A stretch of 64,000 nucleotides of DNA from Ahrensia sp. (lineage in GTDB: Bacteria; Pseudomonadota; Alphaproteobacteria; Rhizobiales; Rhizobiaceae). This document shows, in pieces, positions 26,875-37,091 of the stretch. Numbering within the stretch: the first letter of the stretch is position 1; each line of letters opens with the position of its first letter. The position numbers and the translations under genes were made by a program. Under the pieces are notes generated by a model. That model saw nothing but the letters and a program-made list of their open reading frames with translations. It searched no databases and had not been told where the DNA came from. The stretch is from the NCBI GenBank assembly GCA_002706335.1, contig PAKZ01000001.1:16211-80210 (forward strand). The letters run 5' to 3'.

Positions 26875-26891
26875 CATGCGAAATTGGGAGC

Positions 26892-27686
26892 ATGAAGCAG
26901 TATCTCGATCTTCTCGAACACGTGATGGGCACCGGCACCGACCGGGGCGACCGAACGGGCACCGGCACGCGCTCCGTCTTCGGCTACCAGATGCGCTACG
27001 ATCTGGCGCAGGGCTTCCCGCTGCTGACGACGAAGAAACTGCATATCCGCTCGATCATCTATGAATTGCTGTGGTTCCTGAAGGGCGACACGAATATCGC
27101 CTGGCTGAAGGAAAACGGCGTTTCCATCTGGGACGAATGGGCCGACGAGAATGGCGATCTCGGGCCGGTCTACGGCTATCAGTGGCGGTCATGGCCGACG
27201 CCCGATGGCGGGCATGTCGACCAGATCCAGAAGCTGGTGGAGGGGATCAAGACCAATCCCTATTCGCGCCGGCATATCGTCTCGGCCTGGAACCCGGCGC
27301 TGGTCGACGAGATGGCGCTGCCGCCCTGCCACTGCCTGTTCCAGTTCTATGTCGCCGACGGCAAGCTGTCCTGCCAGCTTTATCAGCGCTCGGCCGACAT
27401 CTTCCTCGGCGTGCCGTTCAACATAGCCTCCTATGCGCTCTTGACGCATATGCTGGCCGAGGTGACCGGCTACGAGGTTGGCGATTTCGTCCATACGCTC
27501 GGCGACGCACATATCTATTCCAACCATTTCGAGCAGGCCGAGACGCAGCTTTCGCGCGCGCCCCGGGCGCTGCCAAAGCTGACGATCAAGCGCAAGGTGG
27601 ACGATCTGTTCGATTTCACCTTCGAGGACTTCGAGATCACCGGCTACGACCCGCATCCGCATATCAAGGCGCTGGTGGCGGTGTGA
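26892..27686 (+). CDS. thyA: Thymidylate synthase
   Basis: 264 residues, the same length as E. coli ThyA, with the catalytic Cys146 in LPPCHC, the RTGTGT phosphate loop near the N terminus and the [14 protein letters not shown] segment. It methylates dUMP using methylene-tetrahydrofolate, producing dihydrofolate, which folA downstream recycles. ATG 26892 follows GGGAG. The stop overlaps the GTG of the next gene. Confidence 0.97.
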   Translation: MKQYLDLLEHVMGTGTDRGDRTGTGTRSVFGYQMRYDLAQGFPLLTTKKLHIRSIIYELLWFLKGDTNIAWLKENGVSIWDEWADENGDLGPVYGYQWRSWPTPDGGHVDQIQKLVEGIKTNPYSRRHIVSAWNPALVDEMALPPCHCLFQFYVADGKLSCQLYQRSADIFLGVPFNIASYALLTHMLAEVTGYEVGDFVHTLGDAHIYSNHFEQAETQLSRAPRALPKLTIKRKVDDLFDFTFEDFEITGYDPHPHIKALVAV

Positions 27687-28006
27687 GCCGCACGCTTGCC
27701 GACATCCAGCAGGATGCGGAGGCGGTGTCGCGTCTCTATGCGCGCAATTGCGGGATTGATCGCAATGACGACTGGTATGTCCTGAAGCTTCAGGAGGAGG
27801 CGGGCGAACTGACATCCGCCTATCTGAGGCTGACCGCGCGCGGCCGCGACAAGGGCGAGGCGCGGGATGCAATCCGGCGGCAATTCGAGGACGAATTGGC
27901 TGATTGCATGGCGCAAATCCTGTTGATTGCGGAGAAAAACGGCGTCGATCTGGAAGCCGCCATGGAGCGCAAATGGTTCGCGTATCTCGATACATCGCCG
28001 GCCTGA
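27683..28006 (+). CDS. MazG-like nucleotide pyrophosphohydrolase
   Basis: 107 residues with the MazG metal motifs: EEAGE (about residues 38-42) and EDELAD about 30 residues later, on two helices. Such all-alpha NTP pyrophosphohydrolases cleave NTP or dNTP to NMP plus pyrophosphate. The GTG start at 27683 overlaps the thyA stop by four bases, so it is translationally coupled to thymidylate synthesis, which suggests a nucleotide-pool cleaning role. Confidence 0.8.
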   Translation: MSRTLADIQQDAEAVSRLYARNCGIDRNDDWYVLKLQEEAGELTSAYLRLTARGRDKGEARDAIRRQFEDELADCMAQILLIAEKNGVDLEAAMERKWFAYLDTSPA

Positions 28007-28980
28007 CCGGCTTTGCCCTCGTCGCCGTTACGCCGGCGGGCGCGAATGACTCGACCGCCGAGATCGGCGCGGGCGGGATCGTGCTGGCGCAGAATTACAG
28101 CGTCGAGATGCAGAGCGAGGTGCTTTATATCTCGATGGACGAAGTGCGGGTCGATTATGTCTTCCGCAATCGCAGCGAGCGCGATGTCGAGACGCTCGTC
28201 GCCTTCCCGATGCCGGACATGGATGTGAGCCCCTATTACGAGGTGGCAATCCCCAATCTGGACGACAATTTCCTCGGTTTCACGGTGACCGTCGACGGAC
28301 AGTCGATACAGCCGGAACTGCAGCAGCGCGCCTATGTGGCGGGCGTGGACGTGACTGACAAGGTGCTGGCGGCGGGTTTGCCGCTGGCGCCGATCGGCGA
28401 CTATGACGGGCTGGACGTTTCGCATCTGTCCGACGCGCAGATCGAGGATCTGCAGGCATGGGGGATTGTCACGGTGCAGGGAGACCTGGGCAAAGCCGGA
28501 GGGCGGCCGCAGGTGGACGCGACATGGACGCTGAAATCGGCCTATTGGTGGCGGATGAATTTTCCGGCGGGCGTCGATGTCGCGGTGGAACATAGCTACA
28601 CGCCGGCGGTGGGCGGCGCGGCCGGGCTGTTCGTGCTGGGCGACGGGACGCGGACGGAGCCGCATCCCTATTACGCCGACAAGTTCTGCGTGGACAAAGG
28701 CTTCATGTCGGCGGTGCGCAAGCGCGACGGCACGACCGACAGTGACGGGCCGCGTTACTCGGAGCGCTGGCTTTCCTATGTCTTGTCGTCGGGCGCGAAC
28801 TGGGCGGGCCCGATCGGCACGTTCAAGTTGATTGTAGACAAGGGCTCGACCGAAAACCTCGTTTCGTTTTGCGGCGAGAGGGTGACAAAGACCGGGCCGA
28901 CCACATTCGAGATGGATCTGAACGGGTTCCTTCCCGAAAAGGATCTCGACTTCCTGTTCATCGTCGCGCCGGAGAGTTGA
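27973..28980 (+). CDS. Exported DUF4424 protein
   Basis: 335 residues with a signal peptide ([21 protein letters not shown]) and then a beta-rich domain with three later cysteines. It matches DUF4424, a family of periplasmic proteins of unknown function. The start at ATG 27973 has GGAG six bases upstream and lies inside the MazG-like gene, overlapping it by 34 bases. The next gene, folA, starts five bases after its stop. An exported protein inside a nucleotide operon is odd and may simply be a passenger. Confidence 0.78.
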   Translation: MVRVSRYIAGLTGFALVAVTPAGANDSTAEIGAGGIVLAQNYSVEMQSEVLYISMDEVRVDYVFRNRSERDVETLVAFPMPDMDVSPYYEVAIPNLDDNFLGFTVTVDGQSIQPELQQRAYVAGVDVTDKVLAAGLPLAPIGDYDGLDVSHLSDAQIEDLQAWGIVTVQGDLGKAGGRPQVDATWTLKSAYWWRMNFPAGVDVAVEHSYTPAVGGAAGLFVLGDGTRTEPHPYYADKFCVDKGFMSAVRKRDGTTDSDGPRYSERWLSYVLSSGANWAGPIGTFKLIVDKGSTENLVSFCGERVTKTGPTTFEMDLNGFLPEKDLDFLFIVAPES

Positions 28981-28985
28981 GCGTC

Positions 28986-29537
28986 ATGCAACCTGTCCTG
29001 TCCGTCATCGCGGCGGTTTCGCGAAACGGCGTCATCGGGCGCGACGGCGACATGCCATGGCGGCTGTCGTCGGACCTGAAGCGCTTCAAGGCGCTGACGA
29101 TGGGTGCGCCGATCATCATGGGCCGCAAGACCTTCGAGAGCATTGGCAAACCGCTTCCGGGCCGACTCAATATCGTAGTGACGCGCAATTACGACTGGGC
29201 GGCGGACGGGGCGATGCGGGTCGGTTCGCTGGATGCAGCGCTGGAGCTGGCGACTGCGCATCTGGAAAGCGCCGAACCCGATCCGGACGATCCGGACGCG
29301 GAGCTTCCCGACGAGGTTTTCGTCATCGGCGGCGGCGAAATCTACGCCCAGGCGATGGGCATGGCGGATACGCTCTACATCACTGAAGTGCTGGCCGAGA
29401 TCGAAGGCGACACGCATTTTCCGGAGATCGATCCGGCAGTGTGGGAAGAGGTGGAGACCGAAGACGTGCCGGCGGGCGAGAAGGACAGCCACCCGACGCG
29501 GTTCGTGGTCCATGAGCGGCGCACCGAAAGCAATTAG
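28986..29537 (+). CDS. folA: Dihydrofolate reductase
   Basis: 183 residues with the DHFR hallmarks: the Met20-type loop region GVIGRDGDMPWRL, MGRKTFESIGKPLPGR and EVFVIGGGEIY. It regenerates tetrahydrofolate consumed by ThyA. A short insertion (about residues 97-112, PDPDDPDAELPDE) precedes the VFVIGGG strand, as in several alphaproteobacterial enzymes. It closes the thyA-mazG-like-DUF4424-folA operon. Confidence 0.96.
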   Translation: MQPVLSVIAAVSRNGVIGRDGDMPWRLSSDLKRFKALTMGAPIIMGRKTFESIGKPLPGRLNIVVTRNYDWAADGAMRVGSLDAALELATAHLESAEPDPDDPDAELPDEVFVIGGGEIYAQAMGMADTLYITEVLAEIEGDTHFPEIDPAVWEEVETEDVPAGEKDSHPTRFVVHERRTESN

Positions 29538-29553
29538 CTTCGGGTTTCATCCA

Positions 29554-29901
29554 TCACAATTCGGATTCGCTGTCGGACGGATCGAAACACCACCAGTTTT
29601 TGAATGCGCCCACGCAGTTGAGGCCATCGTCACCAAGCCTGACGGCTCCCATTTTCAACACGATGTAGTCTTTCGTTCCATATCTCAAGAAGCTCTGGAC
29701 GAAATTGGCGCAATCCGAAGACGCGAAAGCGCACCCTAACTGAATGAGCGCGCCGATACCGTCATCGGATATTTTCGAAGGATTGGCGAATTCCTTTCGC
29801 AATTCGTTATTTACGTAGTTTTTGAAAGACGCTTCATCAGGCTTGGTCAATATTGCCGCTCCGGCGACGACAGCGACCGCCAGCCATTCACTGTTTGCCA
29901 T
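29554..29901 (-). CDS. Hypothetical protein, possibly DUF4359
   Basis: I chose ATG 29901 (MANSEWLAV), giving 115 residues with a hydrophobic N terminus that looks like a signal peptide or anchor (LAVAVVAGAAILT), then TKPDEASFKNYV and three cysteines. The pattern resembles the small DUF4359 proteins. The frame is open to 29964. Base composition is visibly lower in GC than its neighbours, as is the gap to its right, suggesting recent acquisition. No function can be given. Confidence 0.55.
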   Translation of the reverse strand: MANSEWLAVAVVAGAAILTKPDEASFKNYVNNELRKEFANPSKISDDGIGALIQLGCAFASSDCANFVQSFLRYGTKDYIVLKMGAVRLGDDGLNCVGAFKNWWCFDPSDSESEL

Positions 29902-30395
29902 AGACTCTGTTGCAACCCCCGATGCCCCAAGAAGTATAGTTGGATTATTCCACGAAGATTGCATGCATGACCCAAGGTTGCAATCCTGAGGAGAAGCGGT
30001 GTGAATTGCACCGATCTCAAAATTGGCACGATCGGTTACCCGAACGCCGACGGATAGATTGCTGGCGGCGCCTTTATTTTAGTCTCGAACGGCTCAGGGT
30101 GGACGTTCGATTGTTGTCGGAAGGGATGGGCAGATGCGTGGCGACCAGACCCGCAGTAGCGGGTCGACGACACCGGCCGACAATGGCTCCCGCGACCGAC
30201 AGGCTCGCCGGTCGTATAAGTTTTGCGTTCGAATCTTTCATTTTGAGATTCGCAACTTCCCTTGCCGCAAAAATGCACTACTGATGCGCCTTTGAAACGG
30301 GCACTATGCTCGAGATGGCGGCGGGCCGTGGAAATTTCGCGGTCCGTCACGCCGTTTCATTGCAACCCGGAGGAGAAGGAGTTCGTTCCTTGAGC
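29902..30395. other. Intergenic region upstream of ligA
   Basis: About 490 bases with no convincing gene. It holds one clear inverted repeat (listed separately) and an AGGAGAAGGAG ribosome-binding site for ligA. Short frames on both strands lack domain similarity and ribosome-binding sites. Confidence 0.5.
30230..30252. repeat. Inverted repeat upstream of ligA, possible operator
   Basis: CGAATCT at 30230-30236 and AGATTCG at 30246-30252 are perfect 7-base arms separated by 9 bases (23 bases in all), about 145 bases before ligA. The size and position fit a regulator binding site of the LysR or IclR type; no regulator gene adjoins it. Confidence 0.4.
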
Positions 30396-31636
<1,241 letters not shown>

Positions 31637-31656
31637 GTTTCTCTCCCGAGACATGC

Positions 31657-31690
31657 CGCCCGCCGGGAAACCGGCGGGCGGTTTGCATTT
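31657..31690 (+). terminator. Intrinsic terminator after ligB
   Basis: CCGCCCGCCGG (31657-31667), a GAAA tetraloop, and CCGGCGGGCGG (31672-31682) make a perfect 11-bp stem, followed by TTTGCATTT. It also lies just past the stop of the convergent exported-protein gene. Confidence 0.8.
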
Positions 31691-31694
31691 CGGC

Positions 31695-31925
31695 TCAGTC
31701 CTCCCACGACCAGTCCGGCTTGGCGCATTCGCGGTTGGCCACTTCGGCGGCGCGGGCGAAACGGTCCGATTGTGCCGCGGCATCCGTGTCTGACGGTTCG
31801 CAGGCACTGGCGGTTATCCGAGTTTCGGATTCAGCCGACCGCTCTTGCGATGCAGCGGCTTCATTCGCCTGGGCCATGCCGACGAGTGCGATCCAGACAG
31901 CCAGCGCCTTCAACATCATCTTCAT
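31695..31925 (-). CDS. Small exported protein of unknown function
   Basis: 76 residues. A clear signal peptide (MKMMLKALAVWIALVGMAQA, cleavage near residue 20) is followed by a short polar mature part with two cysteines (ASACEPS and NRECAK), which could form one disulfide. GGAG precedes ATG 31925. It is divergent from the regulator gene to its right. I recognise no family. Confidence 0.65.
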   Translation of the reverse strand: MKMMLKALAVWIALVGMAQANEAAASQERSAESETRITASACEPSDTDAAAQSDRFARAAEVANRECAKPDWSWED

Positions 31926-32049
31926 TTCCCGGTCTCCTCTTCTGCGTATCTGCTTTCCGCAACGGCAGATTTCGGTTTGTGAGCCGCCACGGCGCGGATA
32001 AGATCGGGCGCGATATGCATGCCGAAAGTCACGAGAGCGGCCCGAAAGA

Positions 32050-33687
32050 ATGACGAATTCGCGTTCGGTGACGGCGGTCGGACCGTATCGGTTCGACAGG
32101 GACGCCAATGAACTGACCGACGATGAAGGGCGGTCGACGGCTCTGCGGCCGCAGACAGGAACGGTTCTCGCGGTCCTCCTCGACAATGCGGGCAGTGTGG
32201 TCACCAAGGACCATCTGATGAAGACGGTCTGGCCGGATACGTTCGTGACCGATGACAGCCTGGTTCAGTGCATCTCGGAGATACGACGGGCGCTGGGGCC
32301 GGAGGCGTCGACGCTGCTCAAGACCGTGCCGAAGAAGGGCTATCGGCTCGATCTCGCTTGGGCGGGAGGTGGCACGCAGGAGGGGCCGGCGAGCACATCT
32401 CGCGGACGATTTGCTGCCGCCGTCACGGCGGGCGTGGTGGTTTTGTTGCTAGGCGTTTTCGCGGCATGGTGGGCGATGCGACCGGCGCCGGACAATCCGG
32501 TGCAGACCATCGCGGTGCTTCCCTTCGCCAATGCCAGCGGCGACGCAGCGCAGGCCTATTTCGCGTCGGGCGTGGCGGAGGATCTGATCGTCGGGCTGTC
32601 GAAGGTTTCCGACCTGCGGGTCGTCTCGCGCGGCGCGTCCTTTTCACTCGATGCAGACGCGATGGATATCCGCGAGATCGCCGATATCCTGAATGCCGAT
32701 TACGTGCTGGAGGGAAGCGTCCGGCGCAATGGTGGCGCGTTGCGGGTCTCGGCGGCGCTGGTCAATGGCGAGACGGGCGAGAACGCCTGGGCGGAACGCT
32801 ATGACGGGTCGACGGAGGATATCTTCGCGTTCCAGGAAACGCTGCTGAACAGCCTGATGTCCGTGCTGACAGTGCGGCTGTCGCGGGCCGAGCGGGAGCG
32901 GCTCGGGATCAACGGCACGCGCGACGTTGCCGCCTATGATGCATATCTGCGCGGGCGTGAGCTCGAAAATCTATACACGCGAGAGACCAACCTGCAGGCG
33001 GAAGAGGCATTGAAGACAGCGATCCGCCTCGACCCGGATTACGCGCTTCCGCATGCGCATCTTTCGCAGGTCTACAGTTTTCGCGCGGAAAACAAGTGGG
33101 TGGACCCGACCGGACCGACTGTCGACAGGGCGATGGAGCATGCCCGCCGCGCGGTCAGTCTGGATGACAGGCTGCCTTTCGCCCATTTCGCGCTCGGCCG
33201 GCTTCACACGCGCAGCTTCTCGCCGGATTTCAAGATCGCGATCGCCGAATTCCGGCGGGCGATCGAGCTCGATCCGAACTATGTCGACGCCTACATGTTC
33301 CTCGCCAATACCTACATATTCGACGGACGGGCCGAGGAGGCGCTGCCGCTGATCGCCGAGGGGTTCGCGCGAAATCCGATCGCGCCCTACTGGTATCATC
33401 TCGCCGAAGGAATGGCGGCCTATTTCCTCGGCGATTACGACAAGGCGGAGGCGTCGCTGACGGTGGCGAAGGACCGCAATCCGACGGCCCCCTATCCTTA
33501 CCGGTTTCTGATCGCGACCTATGGCCAGCTCGAGCAGGTCGACGACGCGGACTGGATGGCGATGGAGTACGAAGCGCTCGGGCGATCCGCGACGGTTTCC
33601 GCTTTGCTCGAAACAGCGTCGATCCAGGATGCGGCCTATCGCGAGATATTCGCCGAAGGCTTCAGAAAGGCCGGACTGCCGGAATGA
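32050..33687 (+). CDS. CadC-like membrane regulator: wHTH, one TM segment, TolB-like and TPR sensor
   Basis: 545 residues. Residues 8-103 form an OmpR/CadC-type winged helix (LRPQTGTVLAVLLDNAGSVVTKDHLMKTVWPD...SLVQCISEIRRALGP). A single membrane span lies at 121-142. A TolB-N/FlgO-like domain (about 150-280, IAVLPFANASGD...DLIVGLSKV) and about six TPR-like repeats follow to the end. This is a one-step membrane transducer in which the outer part senses and the cytosolic part binds DNA. The target may be the neighbouring exported protein, ligAB or the TRAP genes; nothing in the sequence decides. Confidence 0.88.
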   Translation: MTNSRSVTAVGPYRFDRDANELTDDEGRSTALRPQTGTVLAVLLDNAGSVVTKDHLMKTVWPDTFVTDDSLVQCISEIRRALGPEASTLLKTVPKKGYRLDLAWAGGGTQEGPASTSRGRFAAAVTAGVVVLLLGVFAAWWAMRPAPDNPVQTIAVLPFANASGDAAQAYFASGVAEDLIVGLSKVSDLRVVSRGASFSLDADAMDIREIADILNADYVLEGSVRRNGGALRVSAALVNGETGENAWAERYDGSTEDIFAFQETLLNSLMSVLTVRLSRAERERLGINGTRDVAAYDAYLRGRELENLYTRETNLQAEEALKTAIRLDPDYALPHAHLSQVYSFRAENKWVDPTGPTVDRAMEHARRAVSLDDRLPFAHFALGRLHTRSFSPDFKIAIAEFRRAIELDPNYVDAYMFLANTYIFDGRAEEALPLIAEGFARNPIAPYWYHLAEGMAAYFLGDYDKAEASLTVAKDRNPTAPYPYRFLIATYGQLEQVDDADWMAMEYEALGRSATVSALLETASIQDAAYREIFAEGFRKAGLPE

Positions 33688-33699
33688 CCTGCCGCGCGA

Positions 33700-35802
33700 T
33701 CAGGCCGTTGCGGCACGTCGGCCTTTGGCGAGGTTCCACCCGAACACCAAGACAAAACCGGCAATCGCGCTGAAATTCACCCAATGCGGGGCAGGCCACA
33801 TCAGGGCTGCGCCGATGGCGAGCGTGACGATCCGCTCGGCGATGTTCATGCGGTTTTCCCAGTATCCCTCGATCGCCGCGGCGACTGCCCAGAGGCCGAA
33901 GACGGCGAAGCAGAAGATGTAGAGCATCTGCGGCCAATCGCCCGACAGGAACGGCGTATAGGCAAAGAGCAGCGGCACGAAATAGAGGCCCTTGGCGATC
34001 TTCCATGCCGCGAAGCCGGTCTTCATCGGCGGGCTTTCGGCGATGGCCGCAGCGGTGAATGCCGCGAGGCAGACGGGAGGGGTGACGTTGGAATCCTGGC
34101 TCAGCCAGAAGATGATCATGTGCGCGGACAGGAGAGCCGCAGCGAGGACGGCGGGGTTGAAGGCCTGATCGTAGAGCATCGACAGGCTTTCGATGGGCAG
34201 GCCCTCGATCATTGCCCGCGCCTCGGCTATCGGCATCGGCGCGGCGAGCGCGGCGATCTTGTCGGGTGCCGACAGCATGAAGATCGCCTTGGCGGTTTCC
34301 GGCAACTGGCCGGAGGCGAGAATGTCGGCGAGCTGGCCCTGCAGGATCAGCTGGTAGAGCGCCGGGGCCGAGAGCGTGCCGAGCACGATATAGGCGGCGG
34401 TAACCGGCAGGCCCATGCCGAGGACCAGCGAGGCGAGCGCGACGAGGACGATGGCGAGCAGGAGATTGCCCTGCGACCATGTCGAGACCATCAGCGAGAA
34501 GGTGTTGCCGATACCGGCGGTGGTGATGACGTTGACGATCAGTCCGACGCCGACGAGCAGGATCGCCGTCATGATCATGTTGCGCGCGCCAAGTTCCAGC
34601 GCCTCGATGATGCGGACGGGGCCCATGCGGTTCGGCGTCAGCCAGGATGCGGCGACGCAGGCGAGAATGGCGTAGCCGGCGGCGTATGTCGGCGTGAAGC
34701 CGCGCACCAGGAGCACGATCAGCAGCGCGACGGGAATGATGAAGGAGGGGCCGCCATTGCGGAAGACGGTCCACAGGTCGGGGCCGTCCTGGTCGGCCAG
34801 TGCGGTGGCGTTCGAGCGCTTCGCCTCGATGCGTACGAAAAAGCCGACGGTCAGGAAATAGAGAATCGCCGGCAGGATCGAGACGGTGACGATGGTCGTG
34901 TAGGGGATCTGGGTGAAGTTCGCCATGACGAAGGCTCCGGCGCCCATGATCGGCGGCATCAGCTGGCCGCCGGTGGAGGCGGCCGCTTCTACGCCTCCGG
35001 CAAAGGTGGCCGGGAAGCCGGCGCGTTTCATCAGCGGGATCGTGATGACGCCGGTCGAGGCCGTGTTGGCGACGGCGGAGCCGGAGATCGTTCCGGTCAG
35101 TCCGCTCGACAGGACGGCGACGAAGCCCGGCCCGCCGGTCATGCGACCGGCGACCGCGCGGGAAATGTCGACGATGAATTCGCCTGCGCCGGATTTTAGC
35201 AGGAAAGCGCCGAACAGGATGAACATGAAGACATAAGTCGACGAGATACGGGCGATGGAGCCGAACATCGCGTCGTCGCCATAGAGCGAGCGGAACAGCA
35301 CGGTTTCGGCATGCAGGCCGCGGAAGCGAAAGACCCCCGGCACATACTGGCCCCACCAGACGACATAGGTGAGCGCCAGCAGGATCAGAACCGGAATGAT
35401 CCATCCGGTGGTGCGGCGGGTGAACTCGAGCACGCCGAGAATGCAAAGAATGCCGGCCAGCCAGTCCGACCAGATCAGCCGGACGCCGCGTTCATAGATC
35501 GCGCTCTCGGCATTGATGACGTAGATCGCCGCTGCCGCGACGGCCATGCCGAAGGCGATGTCGAGGACGCGGATGACGGGATGAGAGGCCCAGGACGCCC
35601 CGGCGATAGGCGAAACCAGGACGCAGAGCAGTACGAAGCCGGCGAAATGGAAGCCGTTCTGGGTGAGGACGGCGACGGAACCGAAGGAGTTCATCCAGAT
35701 ATGGACGGCCGAGATCACGACGGCGACGACGAGCGTCACAAGGCCCAGACCGTGTCGGTTCAGGCCCGGAGATCCGGTTTGTGTCATGGTTTCGGCGCGC
35801 AT
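33700..35802 (-). CDS. TRAP transporter fused permease (4TM/12TM)
   Basis: 700 residues with the fused small and large TRAP permease architecture typical of TAXI systems. The large DctM-like part contains GLTGTISGSAVANTASTG and GMGLPVTAAYI. Start ATG 35802 is chosen for GGGAGG seven bases upstream; the frame is open 21 codons further. It works with the substrate-binding gene upstream, importing an organic acid with Na+ or H+. An intercistronic hairpin at 35838-35856 may lower permease expression relative to the binding protein. Confidence 0.93.
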   Translation of the reverse strand: MRAETMTQTGSPGLNRHGLGLVTLVVAVVISAVHIWMNSFGSVAVLTQNGFHFAGFVLLCVLVSPIAGASWASHPVIRVLDIAFGMAVAAAAIYVINAESAIYERGVRLIWSDWLAGILCILGVLEFTRRTTGWIIPVLILLALTYVVWWGQYVPGVFRFRGLHAETVLFRSLYGDDAMFGSIARISSTYVFMFILFGAFLLKSGAGEFIVDISRAVAGRMTGGPGFVAVLSSGLTGTISGSAVANTASTGVITIPLMKRAGFPATFAGGVEAAASTGGQLMPPIMGAGAFVMANFTQIPYTTIVTVSILPAILYFLTVGFFVRIEAKRSNATALADQDGPDLWTVFRNGGPSFIIPVALLIVLLVRGFTPTYAAGYAILACVAASWLTPNRMGPVRIIEALELGARNMIMTAILLVGVGLIVNVITTAGIGNTFSLMVSTWSQGNLLLAIVLVALASLVLGMGLPVTAAYIVLGTLSAPALYQLILQGQLADILASGQLPETAKAIFMLSAPDKIAALAAPMPIAEARAMIEGLPIESLSMLYDQAFNPAVLAAALLSAHMIIFWLSQDSNVTPPVCLAAFTAAAIAESPPMKTGFAAWKIAKGLYFVPLLFAYTPFLSGDWPQMLYIFCFAVFGLWAVAAAIEGYWENRMNIAERIVTLAIGAALMWPAPHWVNFSAIAGFVLVFGWNLAKGRRAATA

Positions 35803-35837
35803 GGACGAACCTCCCGGTAAACAGGATAAGAAGGCGA

Positions 35838-35856
35838 GGGCCGCGCGAAGCGGCCC
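35838..35856 (-). promoter_or_regulatory. Intercistronic hairpin between TAXI gene and permease
   Basis: On the minus strand GGGCCGC, a 5-base loop and GCGGCCC form a perfect 7-bp stem 16 bases after the TAXI stop and 36 bases before the permease start. Such hairpins often protect upstream mRNA or partly stop transcription. Confidence 0.5.
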
Positions 35857-35871
35857 CCTGTTCAAGCGCGA

Positions 35872-36894
35872 TTACGGACGCAGGCGGTCCGGAATGGTGA
35901 GGCCGGCTTCCTCGTAGTAGCGCAGGGCGCCCGGATGGAGCGGCAGCGGCAGGCCGGCGATCGCCTTTTCAAGCGCCATTGCCTTGGTGGCCGGATGGAT
36001 GGCCTGCAGGAAGGCGAGGTTCTCATACATGGTCTTGGTGATCTCGTAGACGTCCTCCTCCGGCAGGTCGGCCGTGGTGGCGAGGAAGTTCGGCTGCGCG
36101 ATCGTGGTGACGTCCTTGTCAAGACCCGGATAGGTGCCGCCAGGAATGAGGTATTCTGTCCACAAATCCATGCCGTTATTGGCCTTCTCGATCTGCTCGG
36201 GCGAGAAGGAAAGCAGGGTTACCTTGTCGCCGGCGGTGGAGAAGAGCTGTGTGACAGCGCTGACCGGAACGCCCGCGGGCGTGCTCATGCCGGCCGCCTG
36301 GCCGTTCTGGACCGCTTCCGCAGCCGGGCCGTAGCCGCCATAGAGCAGCTCGTAGTCGCTATCGACGTCGATCCCGAAGCCCGCCAGAATTGTCTTGTTG
36401 GAGCCGAGCGTTCCGGAGTTCTGTGCACCGAGGGCCATGGTCTTGCCCTTCAAGGCAACCATGTCCTCGATCGAACCGGTCGAGGCCAACTCGCTCTGGA
36501 CGACGAAATGCTCGACATTCTGCCAGAGCATGGAGACGGAACGCAGTTTTTCCTGCGGGCCTTCGGCCTCGATCGGGCCGGTGCCGGTGCGTGCATAGTA
36601 GCCGTATAGGCCTTGCAGAATGGCGAACTGGGCCTCTCCGTCGCGCAGCAGCTTGACGTTCTCGCCCGAACCGGCCGAGGAAATCGCCGACATGCCGAGT
36701 TTCTGCGTCGGCTCCAGCTTGACCTTGGTGAGCGTCGAAATTGCGACGCCGACCGGATAATAGGTGCCGCCGGTGGATGCGGTGGCGAGGATGTAGTTGC
36801 GCGGTTCCTGCGCCTGGGCGTTGAAGCCGGCCGTCGTGGCGACGGCCAGTGCGGCAGCGGCGGACAGAATCGTGCGTCTGGTAATCGTTGTCAT
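35872..36894 (-). CDS. TAXI-family TRAP transporter substrate-binding protein
   Basis: 340 residues. The N terminus MTTITRRTILSAAAALAV resembles a twin-arginine signal. The TAXI fold begins YILATASTGGTYYPVG and contains the conserved LQGLYGYYARTG-type stretch and the STPAGVPVSAV hinge. It is the periplasmic receptor of the TRAP importer. ATG 36894 follows GGGAGG. A consensus sigma-54 promoter lies about 50 bases upstream. The ligand is unknown; relatives handle glutamate, dicarboxylates and aromatic acids. Confidence 0.92.
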   Translation of the reverse strand: MTTITRRTILSAAAALAVATTAGFNAQAQEPRNYILATASTGGTYYPVGVAISTLTKVKLEPTQKLGMSAISSAGSGENVKLLRDGEAQFAILQGLYGYYARTGTGPIEAEGPQEKLRSVSMLWQNVEHFVVQSELASTGSIEDMVALKGKTMALGAQNSGTLGSNKTILAGFGIDVDSDYELLYGGYGPAAEAVQNGQAAGMSTPAGVPVSAVTQLFSTAGDKVTLLSFSPEQIEKANNGMDLWTEYLIPGGTYPGLDKDVTTIAQPNFLATTADLPEEDVYEITKTMYENLAFLQAIHPATKAMALEKAIAGLPLPLHPGALRYYEEAGLTIPDRLRP

Positions 36895-36944
36895 GGTTTC
36901 CTCCCAAGATGACATCGGTTCGGCGATGGCCGTGGAGACATCAC

Positions 36945-36960
36945 AGCAAACCATGTGCCA
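36945..36960 (-). promoter_or_regulatory. Sigma-54 promoter of the TAXI-TRAP operon
   Basis: On the minus strand the sequence reads TGGCAC-ATGGT-TTGCT, an exact -24/-12 match (GG and GC elements with 5-base spacing between the conserved blocks) 50 bases before the TAXI start. The next genes upstream encode a sigma-54 activator (DctD type) and its kinase, the expected pair. Confidence 0.8.
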
Positions 36961-37034
36961 AATCTTACCTGTCCACCCCTACTCAAAGATTCCAAGGGTT
37001 TAGGGGGAGGTGCTTTGTTGCAACGCGAAGGAAA

Positions 37035-37052
37035 GCGGCGGTTTTTCGCCGC
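37035..37052 (-). terminator. Hairpin after dctD
   Basis: GCGGCG (37035-37040) and CGCCGC (37047-37052) form a 6-bp stem with a loop containing five Ts (As in the minus-strand transcript). A pyrimidine stretch CTTTCC follows. It could end the dctBD transcript before the TRAP promoter. Confidence 0.4.
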
Positions 37053-37091
37053 CGGGCGGCGGTGTGGCGGCAAGATTCCGCCGTCGTCCTT

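Noticed and set aside
24595..26877. A 760-codon minus-strand frame.
   Set aside because: Antisense to tctC and the amidohydrolase; no recognisable protein.
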